This document shows positions 35,202-45,900 of a stretch of DNA of 64,000 bases, one piece after another (the first letter of the stretch is position 1; every line of letters begins with the position of its first letter). This DNA comes from Nitratireductor soli (lineage in GTDB: Bacteria > Pseudomonadota > Alphaproteobacteria > Rhizobiales > Rhizobiaceae), in assembly GCF_001050155.1 (NCBI RefSeq), contig NZ_LFVY01000001.1, positions 124,001 through 188,000 on the forward strand. Reading direction: 5' to 3'. The position numbers and the translations under genes are program-made. The notes beneath the pieces were generated by a model that was not told the DNA's origin, did no database searches, and saw only the letters and a list, made by a program, of their open reading frames with translations.

Positions 35202-35226
35202 GGTTGCATCCCCTTGTTATGCAACC
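35202..35226. promoter_or_regulatory. Dyad in the gap between sugar transferase and EamA genes
   Basis: GGTTGCAT (35202-35209) and its exact complement ATGCAACC (35219-35226) flank a 9-nt gap. It lies 30 nt upstream of the transferase start on the minus strand and could be an operator for either divergent gene. The binding protein is unknown. The rest of this 290-bp gap shows nothing recognisable. Confidence 0.4.
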
Positions 35227-35462
35227 ATCGGTAACGTTCTGTATAGCCTCGCCCACGTCACGGCAACTACCCAATTCGGCAGAACTAGACAAGCATTGAT
35301 TGCGGTGCGGCGTCGCTGTGCTTAACGATCGAATTGGGCTCTTGGAAATGATCTCCCGCGTTCATGCAACACCAGCGCTATCAATTTGTGACGCCTGGCA
35401 TTTACGATTCATGCGCCAGGCCCTACCAAGCGGGCTGCCTATCCTGTTCTGCTCGGACACAC

Positions 35463-36374
35463 ATGTATCGCAAAGCCTATTTCCTTCTCTGCCTCACGAC
35501 CCTGTTCTGGGGCGGCAACGCCGTCGCGAGCCGGCTTGCGGTGGGGCATATCTCGCCGATGCTGCTGACGACGCTGCGCTGGGTGATCGGCGCTTCGCTG
35601 CTGCTTGTCTTCGCCCGGAAGCATCTCAAGCGGGATTGGCCGGCGATGCGCCGCCAATTGCCGCTGCTGATCGCGCTCGGCGCATTGGGCTTCACCGGCT
35701 TCAACGCCGTCTTCTACAGTTCGGCGCAATACACGTCGGCGATCAACCTGGCCATCGAGCAGGGGGCGATCCCGATGGTGATCTTCCTGGCCAATTTCAT
35801 CCTGTTCCGCATGCGCGTGACGCTGCTGCAGATGGTTGGTTTCATGCTGTCGCTGGTGGGGGTGGCGCTGGTCGCCAGCCATGGCGATTTTTCCCGGCTC
35901 CTGGAGCTGGACGTGAATTTCGGCGATGCCCTGATGCTGGTCGCGGTGGTGCTTTATGCCGGTTACTCGGTCGGGCTGAAGGTCAAGCCCGACGTTCACT
36001 GGCTGAGCCTGATGTTCATCCTGTCGCTGTTCGCGCTGGTCGCCTCCCTGCCGCTGCTTGCCTGGGAGGTGGCGACCGACCGGATGATCGCACCCGACCT
36101 GCAAGGTGCGATGGTGCTGATCTACGCAGCACTGTTCCCATCGATTCTCGCTCAGACGCTGTTCATTCGCGGCAATGAGCTGATCGGCGGCAACCGCGCC
36201 GGGCTGTTCATCAATCTGGTGCCGATCTTCGGCACATTGCTGTCGATCGTCATTCTCGGCGAGGATTTCTTCCTCTACCATGCCCTGGCGTTGATGCTGG
36301 TGCTGGGCGGCATCTGGCTTGCCGAACAGAGCGGCCGCAGGATGGCTGTGCGGCAGGCGGATGCCGGGGCCTGA
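35463..36374 (+). CDS. EamA/DMT-family transporter
   Basis: A 303-residue inner-membrane protein with ten predicted spans in two EamA repeats (FLLCLTTLFWGGNAVASRLAVG opens the first; FGDALMLVAVVLYAGYSVGLKV opens the second). Family members export small metabolites, amino acids or nucleotides. ATG 35463 (MYRKAYFL) is the likely start; the frame runs upstream without family similarity. It is divergent from the sugar transferase. A rhizobial palindromic element lies right after its stop. Confidence 0.88.
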   Translation: MYRKAYFLLCLTTLFWGGNAVASRLAVGHISPMLLTTLRWVIGASLLLVFARKHLKRDWPAMRRQLPLLIALGALGFTGFNAVFYSSAQYTSAINLAIEQGAIPMVIFLANFILFRMRVTLLQMVGFMLSLVGVALVASHGDFSRLLELDVNFGDALMLVAVVLYAGYSVGLKVKPDVHWLSLMFILSLFALVASLPLLAWEVATDRMIAPDLQGAMVLIYAALFPSILAQTLFIRGNELIGGNRAGLFINLVPIFGTLLSIVILGEDFFLYHALALMLVLGGIWLAEQSGRRMAVRQADAGA

Positions 36375-36382
36375 AGCATCGC

Positions 36383-36480
36383 GCAACCAGGCGTGAAATC
36401 ACCTGGTTGCGAAACGCTCCGGCACTTTGAATCTATGCATCGTGCTTTCCGAAAATCGATTCCGATTTTCGGGCCGATGC
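36383..36480 (-). repeat. Rhizobial intergenic palindromic element, copy 2
   Basis: Positions 36425-36477 are the complement of 2271-2323 with 50 of 53 bases identical by eye, including the stem CCGAAAATCG/CGATTTTCGG (36449-36472). The outer hairpin GCAACCAGG/CCTGGTTGC (36383-36410) differs in sequence from copy 1 but keeps its place. It lies between two convergent genes. Confidence 0.78.
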
Positions 36481-36499
36481 AATAAATTGTGCCAACGGC

Positions 36500-38098
36500 T
36501 CAGGCCGTGATGTCAAAGCTCAGCGGCTTGGCCGACAGGATCGTCTCGCTGGCGTGCAACTCCTTCAGCACATTGGGCGGGAAGGGTGCATCGAGGTAAA
36601 GCAGGGCGATGGCATCGCCGCCCGGCCGGTTGCGGCCGAGCTGGAAGTTGGCGATGTTGACCTCGTGCTTGGCGCAGATGCCGCCCAGCAGGCCGATGAT
36701 GCCCGGCACGTCGTAATTGGTCGTGTAGAGCATGTGCTCGCCGACTTCCGCATCCAGATTGATGCCCTTGATCTGGATGAAGCGCGGCTTGCCGTCGGAA
36801 AAGCACGTGCCGGCGATGGTCCGCGTCTTGGCCGAGGTCTTCACCGTCAGCTTGATGTAGCCGTCGAAGACGCCGGTCTTGTCGCGCTTGATCTCCGAAA
36901 GGATCATGCCGCGCTCCTTGGCCATGATCGGCGCCGACACCATGTTGACGTCGGAGACCTGCGGGCGGATCAGGCCGGCAAGCGCGGCGCTGATGAGCGC
37001 CCGCCGGTTCATGTCGGCGGTGGCGCCGTCGAACAGGATTTCCACCTCCTCGATCGCCTCTTCCGTCACCTGGCCGACAAAGGCGCCCAGCACCTCGGCG
37101 AGCTTGATGAAGGGTTTCAGGCGCGGCGCTTCCTCCGCCGTGATCGACGGCATGTTGATGGCGTTGGTGACGGCACCCTTGACCAGATAGTCGGCCATCT
37201 GCTCGGCCACCTGCAGGGCGACGTTTTCCTGCGCCTCGGAGGTCGACGCGCCCAGATGCGGGGTGCAGACGACGTTCGGCATGTTGAACAGCGGGTTCTC
37301 CGTCGCCGGCTCGGTCTCGAACACGTCGATGCCGGCGCCCGCCACCTTGCCCGACTTCAGCCCTTCCACCAGGTCCGCCTCGACGATCAGGCCGCCGCGG
37401 GCGCAGTTGACGATGCGCACGCCGGTCTTCATCCGCGCGATGGCATCCTTGTTGATGATGCCGCGGGTCTTGTCGGTCAGCGGCGTGTGCAGGGTGATGA
37501 AGTCGGCGCGGGTGAACAATTCGTCCAGCTCCACCTTCTCGACGCCCAGCTCCGAAGCGCGCTCGGCCGACAGGAACGGGTCGAAGGCGACGACATGCAT
37601 CTTCAGGCCGATGGCGCGCATGGCGACGACCGAGCCGATGTTGCCGCAGCCGATGACGCCGAGCGTCTTGCCGGTGATCTCGACGCCCATGAAGCGGTTC
37701 TTCTCCCACTTGCCGGCGTGGGTCGAGGCGTTGGCCTCGGGCAGTTGCCGGGCGACGGCGAACAGCATGGCGATGGCGTGCTCGGCGGTGGTGATCGAAT
37801 TGCCGAAGGGCGTGTTCATGACGATGATGCCGCGCCGCGAGGCGGCGGGAATATCGACATTGTCGACGCCGATGCCGGCGCGGCCGATCACCTTCAGATT
37901 GCTGGCGGCGGCGATCAGCTTTTCCGTCACCTTGGTGGCGGAGCGGATGGCCAGGCCGTCATACTGGTCGATGACGGACAGGAGCTTTTCCTTGTCCTTG
38001 CCGAGATCGGGCAGGTAGTCGACCTCGACGCCGCGTTCCCTGAAGATTTCGACGGCGGTGGGCGACAGTTTGTCGGATACGAGTACGCGCGGAGCCAT
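36500..38098 (-). CDS. serA: D-3-phosphoglycerate dehydrogenase
   Basis: A 532-residue long-form SerA, first step of serine synthesis (3-phosphoglycerate to 3-phosphohydroxypyruvate, NAD-linked). Residues about 1-310 hold the substrate and Rossmann domains: GVIGCGNIGSVVA binds NAD, NCARGGLI holds the catalytic Arg, and TPHLGAST the His. Residues about 315-450 are the intervening domain and 455-532 an ACT domain (YDVPGIIGLLGGICAKHEVNIANFQLGR). Start at 38098 (MAPRVLVSDKLS) fits the family, though the frame extends upstream. It follows serC by 68 nt. Confidence 0.95.
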   Translation of the reverse strand: MAPRVLVSDKLSPTAVEIFRERGVEVDYLPDLGKDKEKLLSVIDQYDGLAIRSATKVTEKLIAAASNLKVIGRAGIGVDNVDIPAASRRGIIVMNTPFGNSITTAEHAIAMLFAVARQLPEANASTHAGKWEKNRFMGVEITGKTLGVIGCGNIGSVVAMRAIGLKMHVVAFDPFLSAERASELGVEKVELDELFTRADFITLHTPLTDKTRGIINKDAIARMKTGVRIVNCARGGLIVEADLVEGLKSGKVAGAGIDVFETEPATENPLFNMPNVVCTPHLGASTSEAQENVALQVAEQMADYLVKGAVTNAINMPSITAEEAPRLKPFIKLAEVLGAFVGQVTEEAIEEVEILFDGATADMNRRALISAALAGLIRPQVSDVNMVSAPIMAKERGMILSEIKRDKTGVFDGYIKLTVKTSAKTRTIAGTCFSDGKPRFIQIKGINLDAEVGEHMLYTTNYDVPGIIGLLGGICAKHEVNIANFQLGRNRPGGDAIALLYLDAPFPPNVLKELHASETILSAKPLSFDITA

Positions 38099-38166
38099 GA
38101 TGGCCTCCTTTGATCGGAATGGGAAGGATGGCGGCTCCGGCAAGCGGAGCCGCGAGATCGCGAAGC

Positions 38167-39342
<1,176 letters not shown>

Positions 39343-39439
39343 GATGTTCCTATCCTCTCAGATAGCACGCCCCTCGGTGGGGAGGGGTGGCCCACGGACG
39401 GCGTTACGCCTTCTGCGCGGCGACGTCAAGACCGGCGTG

Positions 39440-39510
39440 GCGAGGCGGCTGGCGGTTTTCGCGGTGACGCGGCGTCCCCATGGTTCCCACGCGGCGTTTG
39501 AGGCTCTATA
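39440..39510 (-). ncRNA. serC-type leader RNA with promoter
   Basis: On the minus strand, TATAGA (complement of 39505-39510) is a fair -10. The transcript then opens near AAACGCCGCGTGGGAACC and includes GACGCCGCGTC and GCGAAAACCGCCAGCCGCC, which can fold into two adjacent hairpins. This matches the published serC RNA motif of Rhizobiales as recalled. It lies about 100 nt before the serC start. No covariance search was run. Confidence 0.62.
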
Positions 39511-39578
39511 GAGGCAATCGTTTTCACAATCATCCGGACGGGGGCACCCGCCGGGGCGCGCGCCGGAAGGAAATTTTC

Positions 39579-40877
<1,299 letters not shown>

Positions 40878-40948
40878 TTTCGCAGGCTGAATTGCATGCG
40901 TATCCGTGGGGCGGCTGCGCTTCAAAAAAAGTAGAACAGGTTTAAGGC

Positions 40949-42490
40949 ATGGCGGATTTTTCTGCGGTTCTGAAAAAAACGATCGACGCGCTGGCGGACA
41001 ACTCCCCGGCGGCGCGCGAGAAGATTTATCAGAAGGCACGGACGACGATCGAAGCCAAGCTGGCGGCAATCACGCCGCCGCCGCCGGCGGCGGTCGTCGA
41101 GCGCCAGCGCAAGCTCCTTGACGATGCGATCGCCTCCGTCGAAGCCGGCTATGCCGAACCGGAGCCCATCGACACGGTCGATGAGGACGAGCTGGAGCAT
41201 GTCTTCGCCGAACTCGATGTCGACCCGATCCGGCCGGCCGTGCCGGTTCCGCCGCCGCCTGCCGCAAGCTCCTACGAGCCGGCCGCAGCCGCAGCGCCCG
41301 TGGCGCCGTCACTCGCGCCGCCTGCGCCCGAGGAGCCGGCAATCGAGGAAAAGGGCGATGCCCCGGCGCCCGCCTCCCCGGCGCCCGCCGACGATGACGG
41401 CGTGCCGGAGGACGAGGCATTCAGCGGGCGCGAGGCGCGGGTGAACGCACCGCTGGCCGGCTCTTCCCGGCCACGGCGCAAGGGATCGTCGGGTCTTGCA
41501 GCGGGCATTGTTCTGCTCGTCCTGGCAGCGGTTGCCGCCGGGGCCTGGCTCTATCGCGACGACCTTTCCCGCCTGGCCAATTTCGAGAACGCGCCGCAGA
41601 CTGAGACGGATTCGGCGGCGGCGACCCCCGAGACCGACCGGCAGGCGAACACGAGCACCGATGGGGCGCCGGCGCAGAACGCGTCCAGCGATGATGGTGA
41701 CGCCGAGCAGCCGCCGGCGACGCAGCGGCCGTCCAAATTCACCCAGCGGCTCACCCCCGACGGACAGGAAATCGACGAAGGACCGGCAGGCGGCTCGCCT
41801 GGCCTGGGCGAGGGAACATCCGTCGCGCAGGCGACGGCGCCCGGCTCCGGCGAAGCTTCTCCGGGCGCGACGACACCGCCGGCCAACGCCGGCTCCTCGA
41901 ACGGCACGAATGCCAGCGCCCAGCAGCAGTCCTTGCCGGTTGGGCAGAAGGCGATCTTCTATGAAGAGCGCACCAACGTCTCGCAGGGGTCGGCCGATCC
42001 GGGCGCCGTGGTCTGGTCGGTGGTGCAGGAATCGCCGGGCAACGACCTGCCGCCCGAGCCGGCAATTCGCGCCGAGGCGACCATCCCGGCCAAGAACCTG
42101 CAGCTGAAAATGACCATCCGCCGCAACGCGGATGAATCGCTGCCGGCCAGCCATATCGCCGAGATCATCTTCCTGACACCGGACGATTTCGATGGCGGGG
42201 GTGTCGATAATGTGCTGCGCGTGTCGATGAAGCGTTCGGAACAGGATACGGGCAGTCCGCTGCTTGGCATCCCGGCCAAGATCGCCGACGGCTTCTTCCT
42301 GGTGGCGCTCAGCGACAGCAAGGCGGATATCGAAACCAACACGCTGCTGCTCCGGCGCCAGAGCTGGATCGACATTCCCGTGGTCTACAAATCGGGCCGG
42401 CGCGCCCTGATCACCATCGAGCGGGGCATTCCCGGCGACAAGATCTTCACCGACGTGCTGAACGCCTGGCAGAACAGCTCGAGCGGCTGA
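40949..42490 (+). CDS. Hypothetical single-span membrane protein, conserved in rhizobia
   Basis: A 513-residue protein of unknown function. The N-terminal 80 residues form a helical region (MADFSAVLKKTIDALADNSPAAREKIYQKARTT). Residues about 85-165 are Pro/Ala-rich and acidic. One hydrophobic span, GLAAGIVLLVLAAVAAGAWLY, sits near residue 180. After another low-complexity linker, residues about 325-510 form a folded domain (KAIFYEERTNVSQGSADPGAVVWSVVQE and on). Topology suggests a cytoplasmic N-domain and a periplasmic C-domain. From memory, similar proteins follow purA in other Hyphomicrobiales. Confidence 0.75.
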   Translation: MADFSAVLKKTIDALADNSPAAREKIYQKARTTIEAKLAAITPPPPAAVVERQRKLLDDAIASVEAGYAEPEPIDTVDEDELEHVFAELDVDPIRPAVPVPPPPAASSYEPAAAAAPVAPSLAPPAPEEPAIEEKGDAPAPASPAPADDDGVPEDEAFSGREARVNAPLAGSSRPRRKGSSGLAAGIVLLVLAAVAAGAWLYRDDLSRLANFENAPQTETDSAAATPETDRQANTSTDGAPAQNASSDDGDAEQPPATQRPSKFTQRLTPDGQEIDEGPAGGSPGLGEGTSVAQATAPGSGEASPGATTPPANAGSSNGTNASAQQQSLPVGQKAIFYEERTNVSQGSADPGAVVWSVVQESPGNDLPPEPAIRAEATIPAKNLQLKMTIRRNADESLPASHIAEIIFLTPDDFDGGGVDNVLRVSMKRSEQDTGSPLLGIPAKIADGFFLVALSDSKADIETNTLLLRRQSWIDIPVVYKSGRRALITIERGIPGDKIFTDVLNAWQNSSSG

Positions 42491-42541
42491 AACGTCGGGA
42501 CGGTTCGGCCTGCGGTAAAAGATTCCAGACCATGATCCAGC

Positions 42542-42576
42542 AAAAACCCGCCGGAGAGGCTCTCCGGCGGGTTTTT
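42542..42576. terminator. Bidirectional intrinsic terminator
   Basis: A perfect 16-bp stem (42542-42557 and 42561-42576, loop GGC) has five A on one side and five T on the other. It can end transcription of the 40949 gene and of rpoH, which face each other. Confidence 0.93.
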
Positions 42577-42619
42577 CGATTTCTGCATTGGCCAGCCTGA
42601 TCGATATCAGGTCGATGCG

Positions 42620-43543
42620 TCAGGCGCCGGCGTGGCGATGCGCTTCGGCAGCCTGGGCGCGGGCGGCGATCGCCTGCTCGCGGGCCGAGTTCTGCACGGC
42701 CTCCTGGACCTTCTCGAAGGCGCGCACCTCGATCTGCCGCACACGCTCGCGGCTGATGTCGAACTCGCTCGACAATTCCTCCAGCGTCAACGGGTCTTCC
42801 GACAGGCGGCGCGCCTGGAAGATGCGCTTCTCGCGGTCGTTGAGCACGGTCATGGCGTCGCCCAACATGCGGCGGCGGGTCTCCAGTTCGTCCTGCTCGA
42901 CCAGAACGTCTTCCTGGCTCTCGCTCTGGTCGACCAGCCAATCCTGCCACTCGCCGGATTCGCCCTCGGTGGCGCGGATCGGCGCGTTCAAGGAAGCGTC
43001 GCCGGAAAGGCGGCGGTTCATCGAGACGACCTCTTCCTCGCTGACATTCAGCCGGGTGGCGATCTCCGCCACCTGTTCCGGCTTCAGGTCGCCGTCATCG
43101 AGCGCCTGGATCTTGCTCTTGACCTTGCGCAGGTTGAAGAACAGCCGCTTCTGGTTGGCCGTGGTGCCCATCTTGACGAGGCTCCACGAACGCAGAATGT
43201 ATTCCTGGATCGACGCCTTGATCCACCACATGGCGTAGGTGGCGAGGCGGAAACCGCGCTCGGGCTCGAACTTCTTGACGGCCTGCATCAGGCCGACATT
43301 GCCTTCGGAGATCACTTCGCCGATCGGCAGGCCATAGCCGCGATAGCCCATGGCGATCTTCGCCACGAGGCGCAGATGGCTGGTGACGAGCCGGTGGGCA
43401 GCCTGCGTGTCGTCATGCTCGGAATAGCGCTTGGCGAGCATGTATTCTTCCTCGGGCTGCAGCATCGGGAAGCGGCGGATTTCCTCCAGATAGCGGGTCA
43501 GACCGCCTTCGCCAGAGGCGACGCTGGGTAATGTTTGGGCCAT
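42620..43543 (-). CDS. rpoH: RNA polymerase sigma-32-type factor RpoH
   Basis: A 307-residue heat-shock sigma factor. Region 2 includes SEGNVGLMQAVKKFEPERGFRLATYAMWWIKASIQEYI; the RpoH box is QKRLFFNLRK; region 4 is LTLEELSSEFDISRERVRQIEVRAFEKVQEAV. The box separates it from RpoD and RpoS types. ATG 43543 (MAQTLPSV) has GGAGGG upstream. Hyphomicrobiales often carry two rpoH genes, so this may be rpoH1 or rpoH2. A possible promoter lies at 43655-43682. Confidence 0.94.
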   Translation of the reverse strand: MAQTLPSVASGEGGLTRYLEEIRRFPMLQPEEEYMLAKRYSEHDDTQAAHRLVTSHLRLVAKIAMGYRGYGLPIGEVISEGNVGLMQAVKKFEPERGFRLATYAMWWIKASIQEYILRSWSLVKMGTTANQKRLFFNLRKVKSKIQALDDGDLKPEQVAEIATRLNVSEEEVVSMNRRLSGDASLNAPIRATEGESGEWQDWLVDQSESQEDVLVEQDELETRRRMLGDAMTVLNDREKRIFQARRLSEDPLTLEELSSEFDISRERVRQIEVRAFEKVQEAVQNSAREQAIAARAQAAEAHRHAGA

Positions 43544-43654
43544 GAAGCACCCTCCTTTGCCGGATATGCCCTCATGCGGGGACGCCTTGAAAAACGGCGT
43601 TTGCATGGATGAGAAACAGCGCGGCCGAGTTTTTGACGCACCGCACCATATCCC

Positions 43655-43682
43655 ATATAGGAACTTTTTCCGACGGTTAAAG
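43655..43682 (-). promoter_or_regulatory. Possible rpoH promoter
   Basis: Minus strand: CTTTAA (complement of 43677-43682), 16 bp, then CTATAT (complement of 43655-43660). This resembles the alphaproteobacterial heat-shock promoter pattern (CTTG and CTATAT). It would leave a leader of about 105 nt before rpoH, room for RNA structure. Confidence 0.35.
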
Positions 43683-43741
43683 CTTCAGCCTGGAGTCAAC
43701 AATGTGTCACCAGGCTGTGAACGATATTACTGTACCGATCA

Positions 43742-44827
43742 TTATAAAATATCAAGAGCCTCTGTCAATGCCGTCATGTCGGCGGGCGGCGGCGCCTCGA
43801 AACGCATCAGTTCGTCGCTCACCGGATGGCGAAATGCCAGCAGGCGGGCATGCAGAGCCTGGCGGCCAAAAGCGGCGACTGTGGGGCGCACCGTCTCGGG
43901 AAGCCGGTTGACCTTGGTGCGGAAGGCGCGGCCGTAATCCAGGTCGCCGATCAGCGGGTGGCCGATATGCGCCATGTGGACGCGGATCTGGTGCGTGCGC
44001 CCCGTTTCGAGCCGGCACTCGACCAGCGCCGCCAGCGCGCCGCCCTTGCCGTCGGAGCCATAGCGTTTGCGGACCTGGTAGTGGGTGACGGCATGCCGGG
44101 CATCGGCTCGGCCCTCCGGCACGACGGCGCGCAGGGTGCGGCTGCGCGGATCGCGGCCGAGCGGCGCGTCGATGGTGCCCGCCCAGCGGTCGGGCGCGTC
44201 CCAGACCAGCGCCACATAGGCGCGCTCCAGGTCGCCGCTGCGGCCGTGGTCGGCAAAGGCATCCGACAGGGCGCGGTGCGCCAGGTCGGTCTTGGCGACG
44301 ACCATGACGCCGCTCGTGTCGCGGTCGAGGCGGTGGACGATGCCCGGCCGGCGCACGCCGCCAATGCCGGCCAGCGTTTCACCGCAATGATACAACAGCG
44401 CGTTGACAAGCGTTCCCGACCAGTTGCCCGGCGCCGGGTGGACCACCAGGCCGGCCGGCTTGTTGACGACGACCAGCGCGGCGTCTTCATAGAGTATGTC
44501 GAGCGGCAGGTCTTCGGGCAGCGGCTCGGCGGGCTGGGCTTCCGGCACGATCAGCGCATAGCGCTCGCCGGCCGTGACGCGCTGCTTCGGCTCGGTGACG
44601 GCCGTGTCGCCGGTGGTGACGGCGCCGGCGCGGATGAGCGCCTGCACCCGGCTGCGCGAGACCGCTTCGCCCAACTGTTCGGAAAGCCACAAGTCAAGGC
44701 GCGTGCCCTGGCCGTCCGCCGCAACGGTCAGCTCTTTCGTTGCGCCCATCTCTTCCGGCAGGTCCGGGTCTTCCAATCGATCCAGGTCTTCCAATCGATC
44801 GATGTCTTCGCTATCAGGGTCGCCCAT
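43742..44827 (-). CDS. rluD: RluA/RluD-family pseudouridine synthase
   Basis: A 361-residue rRNA pseudouridine synthase. Residues about 30-85 form an S4 RNA-binding domain (TRLDLWLSEQLGEAVSRSRVQALIRAGAV). The catalytic core has VNKPAGLVVHPAPGNWSGTLVNALLYH and PGIVHRLDRDTSGVMVVAK, with the catalytic Asp in RLDRDTSG, then ETGRTHQIRVHM. It is most like RluD, which modifies helix 69 of 23S rRNA. ATG 44827 (MGDPDSED) is preferred; ATG 44857 would overlap the divergent gene's start. The N-terminal tail is acidic with a small LEDLDRLED repeat. Confidence 0.9.
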   Translation of the reverse strand: MGDPDSEDIDRLEDLDRLEDPDLPEEMGATKELTVAADGQGTRLDLWLSEQLGEAVSRSRVQALIRAGAVTTGDTAVTEPKQRVTAGERYALIVPEAQPAEPLPEDLPLDILYEDAALVVVNKPAGLVVHPAPGNWSGTLVNALLYHCGETLAGIGGVRRPGIVHRLDRDTSGVMVVAKTDLAHRALSDAFADHGRSGDLERAYVALVWDAPDRWAGTIDAPLGRDPRSRTLRAVVPEGRADARHAVTHYQVRKRYGSDGKGGALAALVECRLETGRTHQIRVHMAHIGHPLIGDLDYGRAFRTKVNRLPETVRPTVAAFGRQALHARLLAFRHPVSDELMRFEAPPPADMTALTEALDIL

Positions 44828-44855
44828 CGGGGATGCTTTCAAAAAACGGTGAATC

Positions 44856-45227
44856 ATGGCCAGGCCAGTGCAGCAGGAAAACGATCAACAGGACGCGCTG
44901 GATCCCGCTGCCGAGAAGGTGCGCCGCAAGCTTGTCCGCTTCATGGGCATCAACCTGGCCATATTGTTCGCCGCGGTTATGGCTGTGGTGTTGGCCTTTG
45001 TCTACAAATCCGTGCAACCGACGGAGACGGCCGAGGAGACGATGCTCCTGCCGGGCGAGGTGCTGGATGGCGCGATCACGCTGCCGGCAGGCGCGCGGAT
45101 CGTCTCGCAGGCGCTCGACGGCATGCGCGTTTCGCTGCAGCTGCGCCTGGCCGACGGGGCCGAGGAATTGCGTGTCTACGATCTGCGCAGCGGTCAATTG
45201 CAGGCGCGCGTCACGCTCGGGCAGTGA
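44856..45227 (+). CDS. Small membrane protein next to rluD (DUF6476-like)
   Basis: A 123-residue protein. A basic N-terminus is followed by one membrane span (FMGINLAILFAAVMAVVLAFVY, residues about 29-50) and a 70-residue exported or periplasmic beta-rich domain (GAITLPAGARIVSQALDGMRVSLQLRLADGAEELRVYDL). Proteins like this sit beside rluD in many alphaproteobacteria; the family has no known function. It starts 28 nt from the rluD start on the other strand and is followed 2 nt later by a VOC-family gene. Confidence 0.78.
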   Translation: MARPVQQENDQQDALDPAAEKVRRKLVRFMGINLAILFAAVMAVVLAFVYKSVQPTETAEETMLLPGEVLDGAITLPAGARIVSQALDGMRVSLQLRLADGAEELRVYDLRSGQLQARVTLGQ

Positions 45228-45229
45228 CC

Positions 45230-45637
45230 ATGGCAATGCAGCGCATTGCCCTGACCACGCTCGTCGTCGCCGACTATGATGAGGCGCTGGCGTGGTATCG
45301 CGACCGGCTCGGCTTCCACGTCGTCGAGGATACGGCGCTCGGCGACGACAAGCGCTGGCTGGTGATGGCGCCGCCTGGCGGAAGGAACAGCGGCGGGCTG
45401 CTTCTCGCCCGCGCCGCCGGTCCGGCGCAGGCGGCCAGCATCGGCAACCAGGCCGGCGGGCGGGTCTTCCTGTTCCTGCACACGGATGATTTCCAGCGCG
45501 ATTATCACGCCATGCGGGCCGCCGGCGTTTCCTTCCTGGAAGAGCCGCGCCATGAGGATTACGGCATCGTGGCGGTGTTCACGGACCTGTACGGAAACCG
45601 CTGGGATCTTCTGCAGCCCGCGCGGGGCTTTGGCTGA
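45230..45637 (+). CDS. VOC (glyoxalase/bleomycin-resistance) family protein
   Basis: A 135-residue VOC-fold protein: LTTLVVADYDEALAWYRDRLGFHVVEDTAL is the first beta-alpha-beta-beta-beta module, and VFLFLHTDDFQRDYHAMRAAGVSFLEEPRHEDYGIVAVFTDLYGNRWDLLQP the second. His and Glu metal ligands are plausible (HEDYGIVAVF, then the last strand), but not certain. Members include glyoxalases, dioxygenases and resistance proteins. It is probably cotranscribed with the upstream small membrane protein (2-nt gap). ATG 45236 is an alternative start. Confidence 0.85.
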   Translation: MAMQRIALTTLVVADYDEALAWYRDRLGFHVVEDTALGDDKRWLVMAPPGGRNSGGLLLARAAGPAQAASIGNQAGGRVFLFLHTDDFQRDYHAMRAAGVSFLEEPRHEDYGIVAVFTDLYGNRWDLLQPARGFG

Positions 45638-45689
45638 AACGAGCTGTTGCAATTGCCCGCGAAGCCGATTATATCGCGGCTCTTGATGC

Positions 45690-45765
45690 GCTCCCATCGT
45701 CTAGCGGTCTAGGACGCCGCCCTCTCACGGCGGAAACAGGGGTTCGATTCCCCTTGGGAGTGCCA
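45690..45765 (+). tRNA. tRNA-Glu (anticodon CTC)
   Basis: A 76-nt cloverleaf. Acceptor GCTCCCA pairs with TGGGAGT; the D arm is CGTCTAGCGGTCTAGG; the anticodon stem CCGCC/GGCGG holds a loop with CTC; the T arm has GGGGTTCGATTCCCC. The 3' end GCCA is encoded. It stands alone, without other RNA genes nearby. Confidence 0.96.
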
Positions 45766-45900
45766 TTCATCTTCCCGGCTTCAGCATCAGCCATATCAGC
45801 CATTGTTGCGCCTTGGCGGGAAGATGCGTCTTGGTTAGCCAATCGTTAAGTCTTGATCCGCACACTGCGCGCGCGGCCCATTATCGCGGGAAGGCTGGCG

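Noticed and set aside
33769-35325. A 518-codon plus frame over the sugar transferase
   Set aside because: Antisense to a protein with full catalytic motifs; no domain recognised.
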